Origin: Vicia villosa
Taxonomy: Eukaryota; Streptophyta; Magnoliopsida; Fabales; Fabaceae
DNA length: 64,000 bases
Assembly: GCF_029867415.1 (NCBI RefSeq)
Contig: NC_081186.1
Coordinates: forward strand, 21,455,915-21,519,914
Direction of reading: 5' to 3'
In this document: one piece after another, positions 55,503-64,000 of the stretch
Layout: the number at the start of each line of letters is the position of its first letter
How positions within the stretch are numbered: position 1 is the first letter of the stretch
Notes under the pieces: model-generated
Databases searched by the model: none
What the model was told of the DNA's origin: nothing
The model's input: only the letters and a program-made list of their open reading frames with translations
Position numbers and translations under genes: made by a program

Positions 55503-57742
55503 TGGTGAGGCCAAAAGCTTATTTTTTATCATTTTTTTTCCTTCAATTTCTTCACAACTTCATCAATTAATTTAACCAATCAAATCAACTTATTTTTTCT
55601 TCATTTTTTACACACCTCTTATTTAATATACATATTTTGACAATATCAAAAAAAAATCACAAAAAAAGATTTATTTAATATGTTTTTAATTAGGTTTAAA
55701 ATGATACATTTTTAAGTGTTTTTAAATACTTTAAATATTGTTTTTTCATTTAATTTTTAACCTAATCACTTGTAAATATTTTTTGTGATCAAACCTTAAT
55801 CACTTAGGTCTTAACTAAGCAAAAGATTTGTTTTTACATTAATTAAGTTGATTCAAACCATTTTAAAACAAGCGATCGCGATTCTTTTCAAAAAACGATA
55901 AACCATTTATTTTTGATTTCAAAGGAAACTTTTGATTAAATCTTTGTAATTGATCAATTGATTTTCAAAATGAAGTGGGGCCTCTCGAATATTAGAGAGT
56001 GTAAGTCCCATTTCTTTTCTTTTTGTACAGTTTTCGAAACAATAAAACTTCTTAACAAAATCTTTTCAAAACAGTTTTCAAATCATTTTCAAAACAACAA
56101 AACTCCAAAGAAACAAAATTTTTCAATATACCATGGGCCTCCATGTAGGTATAAGTCCCAAGCCCCTTTTTGTACAGACCTTTGCCTTTGTACAGTTTTT
56201 CTTCAAACAGAAAACTTCTTTCAAAACAACTTTCAAATAATTTTTCAAACGACGCGTCTGTTAATAAAACAATCAACCATGTTTTATAAAATAAAACATG
56301 GGCCTCCACATAGGTATAAGTCCCATTCCAGTACATGAAATTAGGTATTTCATTGTACGCCTTTTGTACATATCTCAATCAATTTGTTTTTAACCTTGAA
56401 TAACTAATCAAAAATGAAGGTTTTTCTTTAAATCTTCCCAAAAATACCATGGGCCTCCATGTAGGTATAAGTCCCGAGCCCTTTGTAAATATTTGTTTAC
56501 ATAGCCATGGATAAACTCAATGGGTCTCCTCCCCGAGTATAAGTCCCGAGCCCCCGTGTTTACAAACGGATCATGCTTACAGGTATATTTCCTTCATAAA
56601 CTCCATTATATACACACACTTTGTCATATATATAACTGTTCATATTTGTTCATGTACTTGTTCATGTTTGTTCGTACTTGTTCATACTTGTGATTGTGTT
56701 ATATATGCTTGTTCAACTTAGTACAACACTAGGTTCCCCATAGCCTCCTATTGGGCTTCGTGCAAAGAATCTCCCTAGTTTAGGTTAGGACATAGAGTAT
56801 GGTTTCCCGGTGAAATCGCTCTAAGAGCTCAAACCAACTATACCATGCCTCCCCTTGGGCTTCGTACAAACGAGCGACCCTCCCATAGCCTCCTCTTGGG
56901 CTTACAATGCAAGGACCCTGGATTGTCCCTCCCATAGCCTCCTCTTGGGCTTACAATGCAAGGACCCTCGGATAGCCTCCTCTTGGGCTTCGTACAAGGA
57001 CCCACGGGCTTCTTATAAGCATCCCCAATATCCAAAACAAATACCCTAGGAGATTAGACATTTATCATCTCTATGATAGGAGTATCTCTTCTATATCATC
57101 ACAAACAATTAATCAATCAAACTTCTTTTTGCCACAAGGCTGGCTAATCAATCAAACCGTTTTGCCACCATACTGGCTGATTAATCAAAGTTTTTGTCAC
57201 AAGGCTGACTTCATTGAAACTTTTGCCACAAGGCTAGCTGATTAATCAAAACTTTTTGTCACAAGGCTGACTTCATTGAAAGTTTTTGCCACAAGGCTGG
57301 TTAAACACAAAAACATCTTTATCATTCTAAGCGCCATAAGTAGCACAGCCCAGGGCTTATAATGAAAAGATTTTCAAACAAAAATCAAACAGATGTATGT
57401 GATGATATAGATTAGATACATCGAACATTGAGATGACATTTGTCTCTTATCCTTTGCTTCCACTAGCATAAGTGGGAACTACGATTGCTCTGACTTTCTC
57501 AACATCCCTTTGAGAATACGTAGGCACAAGGTCGTATCCTTGGCGAGCAAAACTTCTCTCTCAAACCACTCAAACCTTAGCACCCGTAGACCCCGAGCTA
57601 CAAATGCTCTGATTCCCTCTAAGGGATATGTATGCAGAGGATCGCGATGATCTTTGCGAGCATAATCAAACAAACACCTTAGGTCCCACCTATTTCACAA
57701 GAACCTCTCAATAACATGGAATGAAAAACAAAGCAAAGAAAC

Positions 57743-57758
57743 CTATAGAGTACTATAG
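57743..57758 (+). other. Conserved U5 hairpin 2, element 4
   Basis: CTATAG-AGTA-CTATAG, identical to 22820-22835. Confidence 0.6.
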
Positions 57759-57984
57759 ATACGTTGGGTGCTAATACCTTCCCTTCGTATAACCAACCCT
57801 CTTACCCAAGATCTCTCCCCCACCTTTTAGGTTATTGCAACTTTTTTCCTTTTCCTCCTTTGGAAACAATAAAAAGTTTGGTCGGAACAAAAGAAAAATC
57901 ATTTTTTTGAGCACTCGAGCCCAAAGAAGGCATCAGGTGTCTCATCCCGAAAAAAGGATACGATTTTTCCCCGCGACAGAAAAA

Positions 57985-58002
57985 TGGCGACTTCACTGGG
58001 GA
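57985..58002 (+). other. Primer-binding site of element 4
   Basis: TGGCGACTTCACTGGGGA lies 6 bases after the LTR and is identical to the element 1 PBS. Confidence 0.75.
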
Positions 58003-58817
58003 CACATCTTTTTATTGTTTCCAAAGAAAGGGTTAATTTTAATTTTTGTGTTTGTTATTTCATTTTTGTTACATGTGTGGTTCTGTGGTTCTGTTACCTG
58101 TGTGATTCTGTTACAAGTGATACATTATGGACAAATCCTAACCCGGATTAAGTACACATAAGAATTAGGTGGAGGGTATAGTCATGTATGGCATACACGG
58201 AGTTCAGTCCTTAAAAAGTCAGCATGAGAATCCTTCCGCTCAGTGGAGGTTCCTTGTTGGTAGTATATGTTTAGCAAGTTCAGTTGCGAAGACATTATTG
58301 CTTTTATTGAACTGTAGAAGCTGAGTTGGCTGTAGAACCCATAACCCATCCTGGCCTTATTAGGTTGTGGTGCAGAAACTATTCAGGTGTAGACTTGGAA
58401 TAGTTGTCATGCGGAGAACTACACTCAGACGAGTTTTTCTTGAGAATATTGCTGGCTCACAAGTTCAGTTGTGCAAGCCGGTAATATCCGAAAGAAAAAT
58501 GTAGACTCTGACGTATCAGTAGAACATGTTTTGCAGGTGATAAACCCTAGTACTATCCCATGTTTGGTTCTCTGACCTCATGCTCGTGACGCTGGACCCT
58601 TGAACCTATGTGTACTATGTTTTGAATTACCATGTTTGTAGTACCATGTTTGCGTTACCATGTTTGCATCACCGTGTTTGCCTTACCATGTTTGAATATG
58701 TGGCATTCATGCATCCATGCATTCATACATTCATTAAAAATCCATCTTTTCCCATAAAAGCATGATTTTTCCAAAAATTTTAGAGAATTTTCTTTGCAAA
58801 CATTATAGGATTAAGTT
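58003..58817 (+). other. 5' UTR of element 4
   Basis: No gene. It is homologous to 38134-38905, with the ACCATGTTTGCG repeat at 58612-58697 and a short extra segment near 58190-58222. Confidence 0.6.
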
Positions 58818-60353
58818 ATGGAAGGGGTAAAAAGGCATACCAAAAAGTACGATTTCAAAATGCCTAATGTGGAAAGACTGAAAGAGTTAGCATCTTCTGT
58901 ACAAGATCCTTCTGATTTTAGGAAAAGCCATGGAAAGCTTTTTCCTATCTTGAACACTCATGTTGATGAAGGACTTCTCAAAACTCTGGTTCAGTTCTAT
59001 GATCCCGTCTACCGGTGTTTCACCTTTCCAGACTATCAGTTGGTACCAACCTTGGAGGAATATGCCAATCTTTTGGGTATTCCCGTGTCTGACAAAATAC
59101 CTTTCAATGGTTTGGAAGCCATTCCTAAGTCACCAGCCATTGCAGCGGGTATCCACTTGAAGAAATCTGAAGTAGAGAGTAATTGGACTACCAAAGGAAA
59201 CCTTCCGGGTTTGACTTCGCAGTTTCTAATAAAGAAAGCCTTTGATTTCATCGAAATTGGTAGCATGATAGCTTTTGAAGCTGTACTAGCCTTGCTCATC
59301 TATGGGTTGGTTCTGTTTCCCAACGTCAACGACTTTGTTGATATCAACGCCATAAAGATCTTTCTGATTGGAAATCCTGTTCCGACTTTGCTTGGTGACA
59401 CGTATTTCTCTATCCATCATAGGAATCGCCAAGGCGGTGGAATCATTGTATGTTGTGCACTTCTTTTGTACAAATGGATTGTTTCACACTTACCTAAGTC
59501 TCCTATTTTCACGGAAAACCGAGAAGGTTTGCATTGGCCTCGAAGACTTATGTCCCTTACTAATAATGATATTCATTGGTATACTCTGGCTCGCTGCGGT
59601 ATAGAAACCATTGATAGTTGTGGAGAGTTCGCCAACGTACCCCTCATTGGCACACAAGGAGGAATTAACTACAATCCGGTCCTAGCCCGACGACAACTCG
59701 GGTATGCAAATTCAGCTAAACCCATTGGTCTCGCAGTGGAATGCTACTTTTACCGAGAAGGGGAGGATCCTCAAAGGTTGAAGACAAGAATGGTAAGAGC
59801 TTGGTACGACGTCCGAAGAAAAGAAAAAGGTGGGGAAAGAAACTGCATTGCTACGAACGCCTACACCAGCTGGGTGAAGAAAAGAGCAAAGGAGTTTCAA
59901 ATGCCTTATGATTATGAAAAACCCATGTTCCCTGTGGTGTCTCAACTACCCAACATTCCCATTGACACTACGGAAGAATACCAAGAGATTTTAGCCAAAA
60001 TGAGGTTAGAAAAAGACGCTTGGGAAGAAAAGTTTCGTAAAACTGATGAGGAAAATAGAAAGTTGAAGAAAAGAGTGAAAGATCACGAAGAAACTCTCTA
60101 TTATCAAGATGGATGGCTCATGAGCAAAGATGAGAAGATTCGTCAGAAAGATGCCGCAATCAGAAGATACATCAAAGAAAGCAAGAAAAATCTTGAAGCC
60201 TCGACAAGCAACGCTCCGATGCCTGACAATTGGAAGAATGTTGTTGACAAACTGAGGGCTGAAAAGGCCGAATTGAAAGCTTACTATGGGAAAGAAATCC
60301 TGAGGCTCAAGCTGCACAACGCATTTGGTTCTTCGTCTGATGAGGATGCTTAG
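58818..60353 (+). CDS. Ogre ORF1 protein (plant mobile domain-like), element 4
   Basis: 511 codons, uninterrupted, starting MEGVKRHTKKYDF. It shows the same order of blocks as the element 1 copy: LVQFYDPVYRCFTFPDYQL, VPTLEEYANLLGIP, RRQLGYANSAKP and the charged coiled-coil-like tail. Two extra residues lie near PNIPIDTTEEY. Substitutions are scattered. Both copies are full length although they are distinct lineages with diverged LTRs, so ORF1 was probably kept under selection until recently in each. Function unknown. An AATAAA at 60431-60436 follows the stop, as in element 1. Confidence 0.85.
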   Translation: MEGVKRHTKKYDFKMPNVERLKELASSVQDPSDFRKSHGKLFPILNTHVDEGLLKTLVQFYDPVYRCFTFPDYQLVPTLEEYANLLGIPVSDKIPFNGLEAIPKSPAIAAGIHLKKSEVESNWTTKGNLPGLTSQFLIKKAFDFIEIGSMIAFEAVLALLIYGLVLFPNVNDFVDINAIKIFLIGNPVPTLLGDTYFSIHHRNRQGGGIIVCCALLLYKWIVSHLPKSPIFTENREGLHWPRRLMSLTNNDIHWYTLARCGIETIDSCGEFANVPLIGTQGGINYNPVLARRQLGYANSAKPIGLAVECYFYREGEDPQRLKTRMVRAWYDVRRKEKGGERNCIATNAYTSWVKKRAKEFQMPYDYEKPMFPVVSQLPNIPIDTTEEYQEILAKMRLEKDAWEEKFRKTDEENRKLKKRVKDHEETLYYQDGWLMSKDEKIRQKDAAIRRYIKESKKNLEASTSNAPMPDNWKNVVDKLRAEKAELKAYYGKEILRLKLHNAFGSSSDEDA

Positions 60354-60662
60354 GATTGTTTAGCTTTTTATTGTATCATTTGCTTTTGTAAGGAGCTACA
60401 CTCCAATGTTGTAACATTTCCCATTATTTCAATAAAAGAATAGTTTGTGTTCAAATGTTTGCAAGGAAATAATCTCTAAAATAATTGGAAAAATCATAAG
60501 TTTCTTTTTGCATACATCATTCTGCATATCGAGTCTGTTGTATAGAGTCTCATCTTTTGGATCTTTCTCCATTAGATCGTCAAGCTGTCGCGTCTCAAAG
60601 TTTCTCGACCGCGTTCGCAATCAGATCACAGATACAATACTCGTTCAAGCAGAAGAAGAGTA
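60354..60662 (+). other. ORF1-gag spacer of element 4
   Basis: Contains TGTAACATTT and AATAAA (60431-60436). It ends in TAATG, where a short upstream frame stops on the gag ATG. It is very similar to 40436-40739. Confidence 0.5.
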
Positions 60663-63230
60663 ATGGAACACTCTGAACAAGAGAATATTGAGCTCCGTGG
60701 TACGGTGACCACCCTTCAGGAAAAGTTGGAAAGTCTCACTACTCTGGTTGACTCCTTAATGGCCGCACAGAATCAGTCGCCGCCACCCAACAGTCAAGCA
60801 ACGGTAACATCTGAAGTCACTACTCCAGTCTCTACAGTTGCATTCAGCATTCCATCTTTCTCCATGCCAGAAGGTTGGGGCACGCCTTTCAGCTTTGGTG
60901 CAGGTTTCCGCCATAATTTTTCTGGGGTTCAAACATCTACAACTGAAGCGCCTGCTGCACAAAGTTCACAGTTCACTGCAAATCAGGGGGTAACTTTTTC
61001 CCAAATCATTATGGCACTTTCTCAACCCACTATGACAGTTCCGACCCCTACGGTTCACACTGTTCCTTATGATGGCAATGAGATTTATCATGATCAAGGT
61101 GATAGCACAAATCAGCGTAATCTTGTGGAAGATCTCCAAGAACAATTCAACAAGATTCAACTGGAAGTCAAAGCTATTCGTGGCAAAGATTTGTTTGGAA
61201 AGAATGCCCAAGAGCTATGTTTGGTTCCCAGTGTACAAATACCTGCTAAATTCAAGGTCCCTGACTTTGAGAAGTACAAAGGTAGTTCTTGTCCACAAAG
61301 CCATCTTGTGATGTATGCTAGGAAGATGTCTACTTATGCAGATAATCATCAGTTGCTTATCCATTACTTTCAAGACAGTTTGACTGGTGCCGCACTGAAG
61401 TGGTACACAGGTTTGGATAGCACTAATATTCGAACATTCAATGACCTAGGTGAGGCCTTTGTCCGACAATACAAGTATAACTCGGATATGGCTCCGGACA
61501 AAGATCAGCTTCGATCCATGGCTCAGAAAGACCATGAAGCTTTCAAAGAGTATGCCCAACGATGGAGAGAAACTGCTGCTCAGATTAATCCACCGTTAAA
61601 AGAGAAAGAGTTGACAAAGATCTTCTAGAATACTCTCAGTCCGTTTTATTATGAACGCATGATTGCTAGTGCTCCAAGTGATTTCACCGAAATGGTAAAC
61701 ATGGGGATGCGTCTAGAAGAAGGAGTCCGAACCGGACGTCTGACTAAAGAAGGTGGATCTTCGAGTGGAACCAAAAAGTTCGGAAGTGGTTTCCCAAAGA
61801 AGAAAGAACAAAGTGTTGACATGGTGTCCCAAGGGAAGCCAAGAGGAAACGTCAATCGTCGACAACAGATTGCTGCTATCGCGCCAGTCGTTAATACAGC
61901 ACCGAATCCGGGATTTACCCCGCAGTTTCAACAACAACAGCCTCGACAACAGGCTCAGCAGTTCAACAATAATCAGAATCGTGTGCAAAGAGCTCCACAG
62001 TTTGATCCGATTCCAATGACCTACACAGAATTGTACCCTGCCTTGGTTGAAAGAGGTCTTGTTCAAACTAGAGCACCACCACCAGTACCTGAGAAATTTC
62101 CATGGTGGTACAAAGCTGAGGTATCATGCCCTTATCATCAAGGAGCACCTGGCCATGATCTTGAGCACTGCATAGCTTTGAAATATGAAGTTCAGAGGTT
62201 GGTTAGATCTAATCTTCTCTCTTTCAGAAATTTGAATCCTAATGTGCAAGCAAATCCGCTGCCCAATCATGGAGGGCATGTTGTAAACATGGTATATGGA
62301 TGTCCTGGTCCATACCGAGTCTATAATATCAATTACTCAAGAGCAAATTTGGTACAAATGCACGCCACTCTCTGTCAAGGGCAGAATTTTCGCCAGCATC
62401 ACTACGGTTCCTGTAGCATATGTTGTGTAGATCCTCATGGATGTTCGATTGTGAGAAGAGATCTCCAAATGCTGTTGGATAATGGTACTATTCAGATCTA
62501 CAGAAATAGGGATGAAAATGAAGTTAACATGATAGGATGTTATCCGCACGAGCTTTTAGTCTCAGATATCAACTCGGAAATGCCTAAAGTTAACGTCATC
62601 GTTCCTCATTTCAACATGCCTGAGCACATAGAAGTTACCTACAACAAGCCAAAGGTTCCTATTGCTCCTTTGATCATTTGTCTACCTGGACCTGTTCCCT
62701 ATGACTCTGACAAGGCAGTTCCATACAACTACAATGCAACAATGATAAAGGATGGACAAGAAGTTCCTTTACCTACTCTTTCATCTGTCGTAAACATCGC
62801 TGATGTGAGTCGAGTAACAAGAAGTGGACGTGTGTACACTCCACTACCTCCAAAGCAGCCTGTTGCTCCTGCTACCGGACAAAATCCTGTCAATACACCA
62901 GTGGGGAATCCTGTGGAAACTCCTGTCAGTAATACAAACACTGATGTTGGCCATTCCAGTGGAACCAATGTCAATTCCGACTTTGATGAAATTTTGAAGC
63001 TTATCAAAAGAAGTGAATACAAGATTGTGGATCAGCTTATGCAGACTCCTTCAAAAATCTCAATACTTTCATTGCTTTTAAACTCTGAAGCACACAGGGA
63101 AGCCCTGATGAAGGTCTTGGATCAAGCTTTTGTAGATCATGATGTGACTGTTGATCACTTTGATGGGATAATAGCTAACATAACAGCTTGTAACAATTTA
63201 AGTTTCTGTGATGAAGAACTCCCCGAGGAG
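60663..63230 (+). pseudogene. gag: gag of element 4 (one nonsense codon)
   Basis: Starts MEHSEQENIELRG. The core blocks match element 1: ELCLVPSVQIPAKFKVPDFE and GAALKWYTGLD. A TAG at 61626-61628 stands where element 1 has a sense TTG. Beyond it the same frame stays open to the window end, through the Cys/His block (CPYHQGAPGHDLEHC) and the protease. The lesion sits in a different place from those in element 1, so it arose independently. Confidence 0.85.
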
Positions 63231-64000
63231 GGAAGAAATCACAATCTTGCTTTGCACATTTCTATGAATTGTCAGTCAGACTCTTTGTCTAATGTGCTGG
63301 TAGACACCGGATCTTCCTTGAATGTTATGCCAAAGACGACTCTTGCTCGCTTGTCTTACCAAGGAATGCCTATGAAGTTCAGTGGTGTAGTTGTCAAAGC
63401 ATTTGATGGATCGCGAAAATCTATTATCGGCGAAGTCAACCTTCCCATGACCATTGGTCCACATACATTTCAAATCACCTTCCAGGTCATGGACATTCAA
63501 GCTGCTTATAGCTGTCTGTTGGGACGACCATGGATCCACGAAGCAGGGGCAGTAACTTCTACGCTCCATCAAAAGTTAAAATTTGTAACAAATGGAAAAT
63601 TGGTAACAATAAGTGGGGAGCAAGCCTTGATGGTGAGCCATTTGTCCAATTTCTCTTTCATTGGTGCTGATGATGTGGAAGGAACTCAGTTCCAAGGTCT
63701 CTCTTTAGAAGACGAATCTTCCAAAAGGAAAGCATCAATCTCTTCTTACAAAGAGGCGGTGAAAGTAGTAAAAGATGGAACTACCACTGGCTGGGGGCAA
63801 GTTGTGATCCCGACCAAGAATGAAACTAGAGCAGGACTCGGATGTTCACCAACATTCTCAAACTGCACCAAGAAGGATGAAACCCTTCGTCCGATCAAAG
63901 AAACGTTCCATAGTGGAGGGTTCCTTAACCCAATTCCTCAAGAGGTTAATGTCCTTATTGAAGAATGCATCGAAGAAGGTCTCTCTGATACTGAAGAAGA
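63231..64000 (+). CDS. pro: Protease domain and downstream region of element 4, cut by window edge
   Basis: It is in frame with gag. DTG is encoded at 63303-63311 (NVLVDTGSSLNV). YSCLLGRPWIHEAGAV follows, then TTTGWGQVVIP, and the frame is open at the edge. Unlike element 1 there is no stop between DTG and the domain end: the site of the element 1 TGA is CGA here. The upstream gag stop should still prevent normal expression. RT and integrase lie outside the window. Confidence 0.8.

Larger units (their letters stand above)
52901..57978 (+). repeat. 5' LTR of element 4
   Basis: From TGTCATACCCC to CCGCGACA. It has the same landmarks as element 1: TATA, tRNA-like segment, TATAAGTCCC repeats (about 55972-56555), AGCCTCCTCTTGGGCT repeats (about 56840-57010), CAAGGC hairpins (about 57131-57300) and U5 hairpin 2 at 57743-57758. 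Confidence 0.9.
52901..64000 (+). mobile_element. Element 4: second Ogre copy, 5' part only in window
   Basis: A complete 5' LTR (52901-57978, 5,078 bp), PBS, ORF1 and gag-pro, running off the right edge. It begins with TGTCATACCCC directly after a position inside the element 1 3' LTR, so it is an insertion of the same family into its own LTR. The LTR has diverged visibly from that of element 1, so it is a separate lineage and not a duplicate. The predicted TSD is AATAG (52896-52900); its partner is not in view. Confidence 0.9.

Noticed and set aside
55440..55510. A true tRNA gene
   Set aside because: The A-box and B-box are visible, but no acceptor stem, anticodon arm or full T stem could be paired.

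Overview
The window is plant nuclear DNA made almost entirely of nested LTR retrotransposons. I found no intact host gene. The main elements are very large Ty3/gypsy elements of the Tat/Ogre type: LTRs of about 5 kb, an extra ORF1 upstream of gag, a probable intron between protease and reverse transcriptase, and a second (archaeal-type) RNase H. Ogre elements of this size are best known from legumes of the pea/vetch/lentil group, so a Fabeae legume is the likeliest source. That is an inference, not a proof.

Layout. Positions 1-862 hold the 3' end of an ORF1-like gene and its flank. A minus-strand, non-coding Tat/Ogre-like element (here element 3) starts at 863. Its 3' LTR (863-8688) contains a solo LTR (2075-6475, TSD AGGGG). 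Its internal region (8689-17897) contains a repeat array (about 8830-10130) and a complete 4.7-kb Athila-derived element (element 5, 10464-15177, TSD GTGAT). Only 183 bp of its 5' LTR is seen (17898-18080). At 18081 a plus-strand Ogre element (element 1) is inserted into that LTR. Its 5' LTR is split by element 2 (22876-37925, TSD CAACC), a 15-kb non-coding element with two 4,615-bp LTRs. Element 1 then continues with its LTR end, PBS, ORF1, gag-pro, intron, RT/RH/aRH/INT and a long 3' UTR. Its 3' LTR begins at 50658 but is cut at 52900 by element 4, a second Ogre copy whose LTR, PBS, ORF1 and gag-pro run to the window end.

State of the genes. ORF1 is uninterrupted in both Ogre copies. In element 1, gag-pro has two nonsense codons and pol has two nonsense codons plus one frameshift. 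Element 4 gag has one different nonsense codon. Both Ogre copies therefore look unable to make full proteins. Elements 2, 3 and 5 are non-autonomous. Element 2 keeps only a decayed gag fragment and element 5 a shortened gag/RT fusion ORF. By-eye LTR comparison gives about 0.4% divergence for element 2 and about 1% for elements 1 and 5, in line with the nesting order.

Most interesting signal. The LTR and UTR sequences repeatedly contain short inverted repeats whose loops are conserved while both stem arms change together. Two such hairpins lie in the U5 region of all the Tat/Ogre LTRs here, next to conserved single-stranded blocks. Further arrays lie in the 3' UTRs and in the solo LTR. This looks like selected RNA structure in the retrotransposon transcript, and I do not know of a published description.
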